Source of the DNA: Alphaproteobacteria bacterium
GTDB taxonomy: Bacteria; Pseudomonadota; Alphaproteobacteria; Rhizobiales; Aestuariivirgaceae
DNA: 64,000 nt
Reading direction: 5' to 3'
Assembly: GCA_028868695.1 (NCBI GenBank)
Contig: JAGWTZ010000007.1
Coordinates: 1 to 64,000 of the forward strand
Below the pieces are notes generated by a model, which searched no databases, was not told the DNA's origin, and saw only the letters and a program-made list of their open reading frames with translations. The position numbers and the translations under genes are program-made. Of the stretch, positions 35,644-43,142 are shown one piece after another. Every line of letters starts with the position of its first letter. Position 1 is the stretch's first letter.

Positions 35644-35666
35644 TGCAGCATGATAGTGCAATGCAA
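35638..35666. promoter_or_regulatory. Inverted repeat over the patatin start codon, possible PhaR-type operator
   Basis: TTGCATTGCA and its exact complement TGCAATGCAA are separated by nine bases. Each arm is itself a TGCA-N-TGCA near-palindrome. The repeat covers the ATG of the patatin-bdhA transcript. TGCA-rich sites are recognised by PhaR-type PHB regulators in alphaproteobacteria; this match is by family knowledge only. Confidence 0.6.
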
Positions 35667-35796
35667 CGCAAGATGGAAAGTTAAATTTGGCTCAGCAAGG
35701 GCCTCCTTTGGCCCCGCGACAAAACGGGGTGATTGCAGGTCATGCCCCTGTCGTTTAGACAGGGCAAAACCCTGAAGACCAGAAAAGGAATCGGAC

Positions 35797-36099
35797 ATGG
35801 CAGACCACGGTCACTCATCGCAACCCGCCCTCACCGGCATGGCGGCCCACCAGGCCACCTATGACGGCTTCCTGAAGGGCTCCATCGCGCTTGGCCTCGT
35901 TTGCCTTTACGTTCTGGTGGCGCTGGTCACCTTCCGCTTCATGGACAACCCGATGAACCTGCTCGTCGGCTTCGGCGGCATCATCATCGGCACGATTGCC
36001 ACGCTGATCGGCGTTCGCGCCGGTGGCAAGTGGCTGCTGCCCGTGGTGGTTCTGGTGCTGTATGGCCTGCTGGTGGCCAACAACATCCACATGTCGTAA
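35797..36099 (+). CDS. aa3-type cytochrome c oxidase subunit IV
   Basis: This 100-residue protein matches the bacterial aa3 oxidase subunit IV family (COX4_pro_2): a short polar N-terminus with HQATYDGFLKGS followed by two to three hydrophobic segments (IALGLVCLYVLVALVTF, LLVGFGGIIIGTIATLIGV, WLLPVVVLVLYGLLVA). Usual members are about 45-70 residues with one helix, so this one is extended by extra helices. AAAGGA precedes the ATG. It lies 15 bases before pntAA, an arrangement often seen in this order. Its 5' region holds two small hairpins (arms CCCCG/CGGGG and CCCTGTC/GACAGGG). Confidence 0.75.
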   Translation: MADHGHSSQPALTGMAAHQATYDGFLKGSIALGLVCLYVLVALVTFRFMDNPMNLLVGFGGIIIGTIATLIGVRAGGKWLLPVVVLVLYGLLVANNIHMS

Positions 36100-36114
36100 G
36101 ACGGAATTCGCATA

Positions 36115-37233
36115 ATGAAGATTGCGGTTCCTGCTGAAAGTGTTTCGGGTGAGAGCCGCGCGGCGGTTTCGGCTGAAGCCGTCAAAGCCTATGTGAAAAA
36201 GGGCCTTGCCGTTGCTGTCCAATCGGGCGCGGGGCAAGGCTCAAACATTTCCGATGATGACTACAAGGCTGCGGGCGCTGCAATCGCCAAGGGTGTTGAT
36301 GTGGTGAAGGATGCTGACGTCATCCTTTCGGTGCGGCGGCCTTCGGATGCGGTTTTGAAGGCGGCTAAAAAGGGCGCGGTGCTGCTGGCGGGGCTCGAGC
36401 CTTATGGCGAGCGCAAGGGCCTTGAGGCCATCGCCAAGAGCGGGGTCACGGCCTTTGCCATGGAACTGATGCCGCGCATCACCCGCGCGCAGAGCATGGA
36501 TATTCTTTCCTCGCAGGCCAATCTTGCTGGCTACAAGGCGGTGATTGACGCCTCGGCCCATTTCGGCCGCGCCATGCCGATGATGATGACGGCGGCTGGC
36601 ACAGTTGCCGCCGCCAAGGTGTTCATCATGGGCGTGGGTGTTGCTGGCCTTCAGGCCATCGCCACAGCGCGGCGCCTCGGCGCCATTGTTTCTGCCACGG
36701 ACGTGCGCAAGGCCACCGAAGAGCAGGTGAAGTCGCTGGGCGCCAAGTTCGTGTTTGCCGATGTGGCCGATGCCGCCACTTCGGGCGGCTATGCCAAGGA
36801 GCTTTCTGCCGAAGACAAGGCCAAGCAGGCCAAGCTGGTGGCCGACCATGTGAAGACGCAGGACATCGTCATCACCACGGCGCTCATTCCCGGCCGCCCG
36901 GCCCCTGTGCTCATCACCAAGGAAATGGTGGAGAGCATGAAGCCCGGCTCGGTGATTGTTGACCTGGCGGTGGAACGCGGCGGCAACTGCCCGCTGTCAA
37001 AGCCCGACGAGATCGTGGTGCACAAGGGTGTCTCGATCATCGGCACGCTGAACCTTGCGGGCAAGCTTGCCGGCAACGCCACGCCGCTCTTTGCCAAGAA
37101 CCTGTCCAACTTCCTTGACACGATGGTTGGCAAGGACGGAAATCTCGCCATCAACTTTGATGATGAACTCATCAAGGGCACGCTGATCGCCAAGGACGGC
37201 GCGCTGGTGCACCCGATGTTTGCTGCGAAATGA
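36115..37233 (+). CDS. pntAA: NAD(P) transhydrogenase subunit alpha part 1 PntAA
   Basis: This 372-residue soluble domain I binds NAD(H) and hands hydride to domain III of PntB in the proton-pumping transhydrogenase. Landmarks are MKIAVPAESVSGESRAAVSAEAVK, the Rossmann segment VFIMGVGVAGLQAIATARRLGAIVSATDVR, ITTALIPGRPAPVLITKEMVESMKPGSVIVDLAVERGGN and the C-terminal ILINFDDE-like LAINFDDELIKG. The alpha subunit is split into PntAA and PntAB as in Rhodospirillum and other alphaproteobacteria. A hairpin-repeat pair sits between it and pntAB. Confidence 0.95.
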   Translation: MKIAVPAESVSGESRAAVSAEAVKAYVKKGLAVAVQSGAGQGSNISDDDYKAAGAAIAKGVDVVKDADVILSVRRPSDAVLKAAKKGAVLLAGLEPYGERKGLEAIAKSGVTAFAMELMPRITRAQSMDILSSQANLAGYKAVIDASAHFGRAMPMMMTAAGTVAAAKVFIMGVGVAGLQAIATARRLGAIVSATDVRKATEEQVKSLGAKFVFADVADAATSGGYAKELSAEDKAKQAKLVADHVKTQDIVITTALIPGRPAPVLITKEMVESMKPGSVIVDLAVERGGNCPLSKPDEIVVHKGVSIIGTLNLAGKLAGNATPLFAKNLSNFLDTMVGKDGNLAINFDDELIKGTLIAKDGALVHPMFAAK

Positions 37234-37258
37234 ACCTTTCAAACGCCAACCCATCCTG

Positions 37259-37350
37259 CCGTCATCCCCGCGAAAGCGGGGACCCAGCTTCATTCACAAC
37301 CTCTGAAACAGCCCAAGTCAGCTGGGCCCCCGCCTTCGCGGGGGTGACGG
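37259..37350. repeat. REP-like inverted pair (family B) without nuclease gene
   Basis: Two copies of the same short palindromic repeat face each other: CCGTCATCCCCGCGAAAGCG... (37259-37290) and its near-complement ending GTGACGG (37320-37350), with three differences over 31 bases. Each copy folds into its own hairpin (CCCCGC-GAAA-GCGGGG and CCCCCGC-GAAG-GCGGGGG), and the differences keep base pairing. This is the same repeat family that brackets the GIY-YIG gene at 62.5 kb. It starts 26 bases after the pntAA stop, inside the pnt operon. Confidence 0.9.
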
Positions 37351-37391
37351 AGGGTGTGAACAACCAATTTGAATTGAGTGTGGACTGAATC

Positions 37392-37700
37392 ATGGAACAA
37401 CTGGTTGATCCCTTCATCTATCTCTTCTCGATCTTCGTGCTGGCGGTGTTTGTCGGCTACTATGTGGTGTGGAACGTCACACCCGCGCTGCACACGCCGC
37501 TGATGTCGGTCACCAACGCCATCTCCTCGGTGATCGTGGTAGGCGCGCTCCTGGCGGTTGGCGCGGGCGCCATTGCCTCAGGCTCCACGCTGGCGATGAT
37601 CTTCGGCTTCCTGGCGCTGGTGCTGGCCTCGGTCAACATCTTCGGCGGCTTCCTCGTGACCAACCGGATGCTGGCAATGTACAAGAAGAAAGAAAAGTGA
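37392..37700 (+). CDS. pntAB: NAD(P) transhydrogenase subunit alpha part 2 PntAB
   Basis: This 102-residue protein is the membrane portion of the split alpha subunit. It has three helices ([70 protein letters not shown]); the stretch SVTNAISSV and the final [14 protein letters not shown] are diagnostic. Together with PntB it forms the proton channel. Its stop overlaps by one base with the start of a small membrane-protein gene that lies between it and pntB. Confidence 0.93.
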   Translation: MEQLVDPFIYLFSIFVLAVFVGYYVVWNVTPALHTPLMSVTNAISSVIVVGALLAVGAGAIASGSTLAMIFGFLALVLASVNIFGGFLVTNRMLAMYKKKEK

Positions 37701-37978
37701 TGCCGCCAGCAAGCCCATTCTATCTTGAAATGATCATTTCGGTGGCGATCATCGTTTTATCGCTCGCCACGATTTTCAAGAAAGCCAATTCAATGGCTGC
37801 GCGCCGCCTGATGGCTGCGGCTCAAGCTCTGATTTTGGTGATGTTGGTCATCATGCGCCCCCCGGCAGACCAACTCGGATGGCTGCAAATCCTGGCAACC
37901 TTGATGATCGGACTCGGCTTCGGCCTTTTCATCGCCAACGAACGCAACATGGCCAGCAAGCCATCGCATAGGACCTGA
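37700..37978 (+). CDS. Small membrane protein of unknown function inside the pnt operon
   Basis: I do not recognise this 92-residue protein. It starts at an ATG that overlaps the pntAB stop (TGATG) and ends four bases before the pntB start, so it should be translated in line with the transhydrogenase subunits. It has three hydrophobic segments (YLEMIISVAIIVLSLATIF, LMAAAQALILVMLVIM, ILATLMIGLGFGLFIAN) with basic residues between the first two. The track shows this frame as part of a longer ORF from 37469. A role as accessory subunit or assembly factor is possible but unsupported. Confidence 0.65.
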   Translation: MPPASPFYLEMIISVAIIVLSLATIFKKANSMAARRLMAAAQALILVMLVIMRPPADQLGWLQILATLMIGLGFGLFIANERNMASKPSHRT

Positions 37979-37981
37979 GAT

Positions 37982-39379
37982 ATGACCGCATCCTTCGCTG
38001 CCCTGCTTTATCTCATCTCCGGCGCGCTGTTCATCATGGCGCTGCGCGGGCTTTCATCGCCGGCCACTTCGCGCCAGGGCAACAGCTATGGCATGATCGG
38101 CATGACGCTGGCCGTGCTCACCACGCTGGCCATTTCCGCGCCCACCAACCCGGTGGTTTGGCTGCTGATCATCGCCGGCATCGGCATTGGCGGTGGCATT
38201 GGCCATTATATGGCGAACAACATCGCCATGACGGCCATGCCGCAGCTGGTGGCGGCGTTTCACTCGCTGGTGGGCCTGGCGGCGGTGTTCGTGGCGGCGG
38301 CGGCCTTCTATGCGCCAGACGCCTTTGGCATTGCCACGGATGGCGTGATCCACCCGCAAAGCCGCATTGAAATGGCCCTTGGTGCCGCCATTGGCGCGCT
38401 CACCTTCACGGGCTCGGTCATCGCCTTCCTGAAACTGGATGGCCGCATGTCAGGCGCGCCCATCATGCTGCCCGGCCGCCATCTCATCAACATCGCGCTG
38501 GGTGTCGCACTGGTGGCGGCCATCGTGCTGTTCTTCGGTGCGCCGTCCTCCGTGCTGTTCTGGGGAATCGTGGCTGTCTCGCTGGTGCTGGGCTTCCTGC
38601 TCATCATCCCGATCGGCGGGGCGGACATGCCCGTCGTGGTCTCGATGCTGAATTCCTATTCCGGCTGGGCGGCAGCAGGCATCGGCTTCACGCTGCACAA
38701 CACGGCCCTGATCATCACCGGCGCGCTTGTGGGCTCATCCGGCGCAATCCTGTCCTACATCATGTGCAAGGCGATGAACCGCTCCTTCATCTCCGTCATC
38801 CTCGGCGGCTTTGGCGGAGCCACGGCTGGCCCGGCGGGCGGCGGTGAGGCCAAGCCTGTGAAGCAAGGCTCCGCTGATGATGCGGCCTTCATGATGAAGA
38901 ATGCCGGCAGCGTGATCATCGTTCCGGGATACGGCATGGCCGTGGCCCAGGCCCAGCACGCGGTGCGTGAAATGGCCGATCACCTCAAGGCCGCTGGCGT
39001 TTCGGTGAAATATGCCATCCACCCCGTGGCGGGCCGCATGCCCGGCCACATGAACGTGCTGCTGGCCGAGGCCAATGTGCCCTATGATGAGGTTTTTGAG
39101 CTGGAAGACATCAATGGCGAATTCGCGCAGGCCGACATTGCCTATGTGATCGGCGCCAATGACGTGACCAACCCTTCGGCGAAGGACGACCCCACATCAC
39201 CCATCTTCGGCATGCCGGTCCTCGAAGTGTGGAAGGCCAAGACAGTGATGTTCGTCAAGCGCGGCATGTCTTCGGGCTATGCCGGCGTTGAAAACCCGCT
39301 GTTCCACCGCGACAACACGCTGATGCTGTTCGGCGACGCCAAGAAGATGACGGAAGAGATCAACAAGGCGATGGGATAG
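37982..39379 (+). CDS. pntB: NAD(P) transhydrogenase subunit beta PntB
   Basis: This 465-residue protein has an N-terminal membrane domain of about eight to nine helices with the conserved IGIGGGIGHYMANNIAMTAMPQLVAAFHSLVGLAAVFVA and SYSGWAAAGIGFTLHN, and a C-terminal NADP(H)-binding domain III (VIIVPGYGMAVAQAQHAVREMADHL, HPVAGRMPGHMNVLLAEANVPYD, YVIGANDVTNP). It completes the proton-translocating transhydrogenase that makes NADPH at the expense of proton-motive force. All expected motifs are present. Confidence 0.95.
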   Translation: MTASFAALLYLISGALFIMALRGLSSPATSRQGNSYGMIGMTLAVLTTLAISAPTNPVVWLLIIAGIGIGGGIGHYMANNIAMTAMPQLVAAFHSLVGLAAVFVAAAAFYAPDAFGIATDGVIHPQSRIEMALGAAIGALTFTGSVIAFLKLDGRMSGAPIMLPGRHLINIALGVALVAAIVLFFGAPSSVLFWGIVAVSLVLGFLLIIPIGGADMPVVVSMLNSYSGWAAAGIGFTLHNTALIITGALVGSSGAILSYIMCKAMNRSFISVILGGFGGATAGPAGGGEAKPVKQGSADDAAFMMKNAGSVIIVPGYGMAVAQAQHAVREMADHLKAAGVSVKYAIHPVAGRMPGHMNVLLAEANVPYDEVFELEDINGEFAQADIAYVIGANDVTNPSAKDDPTSPIFGMPVLEVWKAKTVMFVKRGMSSGYAGVENPLFHRDNTLMLFGDAKKMTEEINKAMG

Positions 39380-39459
39380 GCGCTCACAAGCCTCTCCCCC
39401 TCCGCCACTGAATCGTCTAAGTTCATCCGCAAAACACAATGAACAAGCGGGGATGAGGC

Positions 39460-40455
39460 ATGGCGCAGGAAGCAATCATCGTGGAGCAGCCGCGGGTGCA
39501 TTTGCTGCACATGCTGGTTTTCAGCCTCGTGGTGGCGGTGATTGCCGCAGTTCTCTTCCCCAACATCAAGAACGCCTTCATGGCCAACCCGGGCCTCAAT
39601 GGGCTGATCGTGGGCGCGCTGCTGCTCGGCACGCTCTATGCCTACCGCATGGTGTGGCGGCTGTTTCCCGAGGTGAACTGGCTGAATGGCTTCAGGCTGG
39701 GGCAGGGCTCCACCGAGCCTGCGCCGCTGCTGCTGGCGCCGATGGCCACGATTCTGGGCGATGCTTCGGGCCGCACCGTGCTGTCGCCGCAAACCATGCG
39801 CTCGCTTTTGGATTCGCTGGCCTCGCGGCTGGATGAGAGCCGCGATCTGCTGCGCTATCTGGTTGGCCTTTTGATCTTTCTGGGCCTGCTCGGCACCTTC
39901 TGGGGCTTGCTGGCCACTGTCACCTCGGTGGGTGATGCCATCAAGGGGCTGGATGTTTCATCGGCGCAATCGGCCAATGTGTTTGAGGAGTTGAAGTCCG
40001 GCCTGCAAAAGCCGCTGCAGGGCATGGGCCTTTCGTTTTCGTCATCGCTGTTCGGCCTCGCCGGCTCGCTCATCCTTGGCTTTCTTGATCTCAAGGCGGC
40101 CCAGGCGCAGAACCGCTTTTATCACAATCTCGAAGACTGGCTCTCGACCATCACTGATGTGCAGGTGGGCGACGGCGGCGGCACGATGATGCCCGCCTTC
40201 CTGCGCATTGACCTGCAGAACCTGCAAAAATCCATTGAGAGGCTTGGCGGCCATCTCGACCAGCGCGCAGCGGCGCCGGCAACGCCTGCGCCTGCGGCTG
40301 GCGATGAATCGGCCACCGAGGAACTGGCCGACGCCGTGGCCAATCTTGTGCAGCAAATGCGCGAGGAGCAGAAGATGGTGCGCCAGTGGATCCAGTCGCA
40401 GCAGGTGCAGCAGAGCGAAATCCAGCGCCTGCTGATCCGCGGGGAGCGCAAGTAA
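39460..40455 (+). CDS. MotA/TolQ/ExbB-like proton channel family protein
   Basis: This 331-residue protein has two N-terminal helices (LLHMLVFSLVVAVIAAVLF, GLIVGALLLGTLYAYRMVW), a third long helix (LVGLLIFLGLLGTFWGLLATV) and a fourth (GLSFSSSLFGLAGSLILGFLDL), the membrane plan of MotA/TolQ/ExbB channels; GLLGTFWGLLATV is the typical core. A C-terminal coiled region follows. It is not a flagellar MotA by context, because no other flagellar gene is present. The OmpA-like partner starts directly after its stop codon. Confidence 0.8.
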   Translation: MAQEAIIVEQPRVHLLHMLVFSLVVAVIAAVLFPNIKNAFMANPGLNGLIVGALLLGTLYAYRMVWRLFPEVNWLNGFRLGQGSTEPAPLLLAPMATILGDASGRTVLSPQTMRSLLDSLASRLDESRDLLRYLVGLLIFLGLLGTFWGLLATVTSVGDAIKGLDVSSAQSANVFEELKSGLQKPLQGMGLSFSSSLFGLAGSLILGFLDLKAAQAQNRFYHNLEDWLSTITDVQVGDGGGTMMPAFLRIDLQNLQKSIERLGGHLDQRAAAPATPAPAAGDESATEELADAVANLVQQMREEQKMVRQWIQSQQVQQSEIQRLLIRGERK

Positions 40456-41490
40456 ATGGCCAACCGCCTTTCCCGGCGCGGGCGCGGCGAGGAAGCGCCT
40501 TATTGGCCCGGCTTTGTCGATGCCATGGCGCAGCTTTTGCTGGTCATCACCTTCCTGCTCTCGGTGTTCATGATTGCGCAGTTCCTGTTGGCGCGGCAGA
40601 TTTCGGGGCAGGATTCGGCGCTGGGGCAATTGCGCTCGCAAATTGCTGAGCTGACGCAACTGTTGGCCTTGGAAAAATCCGCCAAGGCCGATGCCGATGC
40701 GCAATTGCTGGCGCTCACTGATGATCTCAACGCCCAGAAATCAAAGAACGCCGATCTCCTGAACAATCTCTCGGCGCAGAATGCGGCGGGGTTGGGCGCG
40801 GGCAACACCATCTCCGGCCTGCAGACGGCGCTGGATGGCGAAAAGAAAATCTCGTCCGAAGCCTTGGCCAAGGTGGAACTGCTCAACCAGCAAATCGCCG
40901 CCATGCGCCGGCAACTGGCCACGCTCTCAGCGCTGCTTGATGACTCGGAAGCGCGCAACAAATCTTCCGAAACACAGATCGCCGATCTGGGCCGCAGGCT
41001 CAACACGGCGCTGGCCCAGAAGGTGGAAGAGCTTTCCAAATACCGTTCGGAATTCTTCGGGCGGCTGCGGCAGATCCTCTCGCAGCGGCCGGATATCCTG
41101 GTGGTGGGCGACCGTTTCGTCTTCCAATCGGAAGTGCTGTTCCCCAAGGGCAGCGCTGACCTGAATGAGGCCGGGCAGGCGGAGATGGCCAAGCTGGCGG
41201 ATGCGCTCAAACAGCTGGAAAAGGAAATCCCTTCCGATCTCGGCTGGATCCTGCGCGTCGATGGCCACACCGACAAGGACCCGATCATCCTCGCCACCAA
41301 GTTCGCGTCGAACTGGGAGCTTTCCTCGGCGCGCGCCACGGCGGTGGTGAAATATCTGGTGGCGCAGGGTGTCTCGCCCGAACACCTGGCCGCCGCAGGC
41401 TTCGGCGAATATCAGCCCCTGGTGCCCGGAGACACCGAAGACGCCAAAAGCCAAAACCGCCGCATTGAGCTCAAGCTGACGGAGAAGTGA
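40456..41490 (+). CDS. OmpA/MotB-like peptidoglycan-binding protein
   Basis: This 344-residue protein has an N-terminal membrane helix (FVDAMAQLLLVITFLLSVFMIAQFLL, the position of the MotB/TolR helix), a long coiled coil (about residues 55-190) and a C-terminal OmpA domain (LGWILRVDGHTDKDPI ... LSSARATAVVKYLVAQGVSPEHLAAAGFGEYQPL ... NRRIELKL). Its ATG directly follows the TAA of the MotA-like gene. The pair probably forms a proton-driven complex that reaches the peptidoglycan, analogous to stator or Tol units. The process it powers is unknown. Confidence 0.82.
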   Translation: MANRLSRRGRGEEAPYWPGFVDAMAQLLLVITFLLSVFMIAQFLLARQISGQDSALGQLRSQIAELTQLLALEKSAKADADAQLLALTDDLNAQKSKNADLLNNLSAQNAAGLGAGNTISGLQTALDGEKKISSEALAKVELLNQQIAAMRRQLATLSALLDDSEARNKSSETQIADLGRRLNTALAQKVEELSKYRSEFFGRLRQILSQRPDILVVGDRFVFQSEVLFPKGSADLNEAGQAEMAKLADALKQLEKEIPSDLGWILRVDGHTDKDPIILATKFASNWELSSARATAVVKYLVAQGVSPEHLAAAGFGEYQPLVPGDTEDAKSQNRRIELKLTEK

Positions 41491-41687
41491 GAAGGATTTC
41501 ACTCTGGTTGTTGCGAAGTGGCTGGCAAGTTGGAATTTGGTCATCGCAGCGCTGCCATTTCATTGGCTTGCAGTGGCAGCCGGGTTTGCATTAAATCCTG
41601 ATTAGTTGGAGGTGTTGGCGTGGCGGCTAGATGTCTCCGTCCGCTGCAACACCAAGGACCGAATTGTAACGGCAAGATTGAACAGAG

Positions 41688-42659
41688 ATGAAATCAAACT
41701 TCACGCCACAGAAGGCGCCTTCTCCCGAAATTGCTGTCTTGATTCCCTGCTACAATGAAGGGTCCTCAGTGGCGCAAGTGGTGGCAGATTTCAAAACGCA
41801 TCTGCCGCGTGCCCATATCTATGTCTACGACAACAACTCACGCGATGATACCGCCATGAAAGCGCGCGGGGCCGGGGCGATCCTGCGGAGCGAGACGCGG
41901 CAGGGCAAGGGCCATGTGGTGCGGCGGATGTTTGCAGACGTGGAGGCGGATATCTACATTTTGGTTGATGGCGACGGCACTTATGATGCCAGCGTGGCTC
42001 CGGAATTGGTGAACGTGTTGCTGTCGGGCCCGTATGACGTGGTCAATGTCGCGCGGGTTCCATCAGGGGCCGGGGCGTACCGGTTCGGACACAGCTTTGG
42101 CAACAAGCTGCTGACAGGGCTTGTCCGGCTTGTCTTCGGTGCAGGAACTGACGACATGCTGTCTGGTTACAAGGGATTTTCTAGGCGGTTCGTCAAATCT
42201 TTTCCTTCCTACTCCGCAGGCTTTGAGATCGAAACCGAACTTGTCGTCCACGCATTGGACCTGCAACTGCCGATGAACGAAATAGCCAGCACCTATGGCG
42301 AGCGCGGCTCGGGGTCCGAGAGCAAGCTCAGCACATACAGGGATGGCTTGCGAATTCTCAGGCTCATTGGTTTCCTGATCAAAGAAGAAAGGCCGATGGC
42401 TTTTTTTACCGTTGTTGCTGCGTTGCTGGCGGGCAGCTCGATTTTCCTGAGCATTCCCATTTTCGACGAATATTTGCGCACCGGCCTGGTCCCGCGCCTG
42501 CCAACTGCGGTTCTTTCAACCGGCTTGATGCTGTCGGCCATGCTGGCACTTTTGGGCGGTTTTGTGCTTGATGGCATTTCGCGAAACAGGCGTGATGCAA
42601 AAAGGTTGCGTTACCTCAGCATGCCGGCGCCTGATCACGCCAGCGCTGGCAGGGATTGA
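41688..42659 (+). CDS. Family 2 glycosyltransferase (dolichyl-phosphate-mannose-synthase-like)
   Basis: This 323-residue protein has a GT2 domain (EIAVLIPCYNEGSSVAQVVADFK, YDNNSRDDT, the metal-binding VDGDGTYDAS, and GAGTDDMLSGYKGFSRRFVKSFP) and two C-terminal helices (MAFFTVVAALLAGSSIFLSI, LSTGLMLSAMLALLGGFVLDGI). Such enzymes load a sugar on a polyprenyl phosphate at the inner face of the membrane. The next genes are a GtrA-type flippase and a large membrane protein, so the three probably form a glycan-modification cassette. The region is less GC-biased than its surroundings, with more A/T third positions. Confidence 0.88.
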   Translation: MKSNFTPQKAPSPEIAVLIPCYNEGSSVAQVVADFKTHLPRAHIYVYDNNSRDDTAMKARGAGAILRSETRQGKGHVVRRMFADVEADIYILVDGDGTYDASVAPELVNVLLSGPYDVVNVARVPSGAGAYRFGHSFGNKLLTGLVRLVFGAGTDDMLSGYKGFSRRFVKSFPSYSAGFEIETELVVHALDLQLPMNEIASTYGERGSGSESKLSTYRDGLRILRLIGFLIKEERPMAFFTVVAALLAGSSIFLSIPIFDEYLRTGLVPRLPTAVLSTGLMLSAMLALLGGFVLDGISRNRRDAKRLRYLSMPAPDHASAGRD

Positions 42660-42662
42660 GCG

Positions 42663-43082
42663 ATGGCCTATCAGTTTGGCCGCTTCCTGATCGTCGGTGC
42701 TGCAGGATTTGCAGTTGATTTCCTGGTCTATCTTGCAATGGTTGCCATCTTGGGCGCTAACGGTGCCTTGGCGCGCTGTGCAGCCTCAGCAGCGGCGATC
42801 AGCTTCACCTGGATGCTGAACCGGCATTTCACCTTCCAATTGCAGCATGTCAGGCCATCGCTTGGTGAATTCTTGCGCTATTTGATTGCCAGCCTCAGCG
42901 GGGCCTTGGCCAACTTTCTGGTTTTCATCCTGGTGGAGCGCTTTGAAACGCGTGATTTTCATCCCCTGGCTTATGTTCTGGGAACAGCAGCAGGCCTGCC
43001 AGTGAACTTCCTCCTCTACAGGACAGTGGTGTTTGATGCCCTCTCCCGCCGCGCCAAAGGCAGGCCCAATCATGAGATTTGA
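42663..43082 (+). CDS. GtrA family membrane protein
   Basis: This 139-residue protein has four membrane helices in the GtrA pattern (FGRFLIVGAAGFAVDFLVYLAMV, ARCAASAAAISFTWMLNRHFTF, FLRYLIASLSGALANFLVFILV, PLAYVLGTAAGLPVNFLLYRTVVF). GtrA proteins are thought to flip polyprenyl-linked sugars across the membrane. It starts four bases after the GT2 gene, consistent with joint function. Confidence 0.88.
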   Translation: MAYQFGRFLIVGAAGFAVDFLVYLAMVAILGANGALARCAASAAAISFTWMLNRHFTFQLQHVRPSLGEFLRYLIASLSGALANFLVFILVERFETRDFHPLAYVLGTAAGLPVNFLLYRTVVFDALSRRAKGRPNHEI

Positions 43083-43142
43083 GACTGGGAGACGGCCGCT
43101 ATTTTTGAGGTTGAAAATGCTTGGCGCGGCAAAGGGGGCCAA

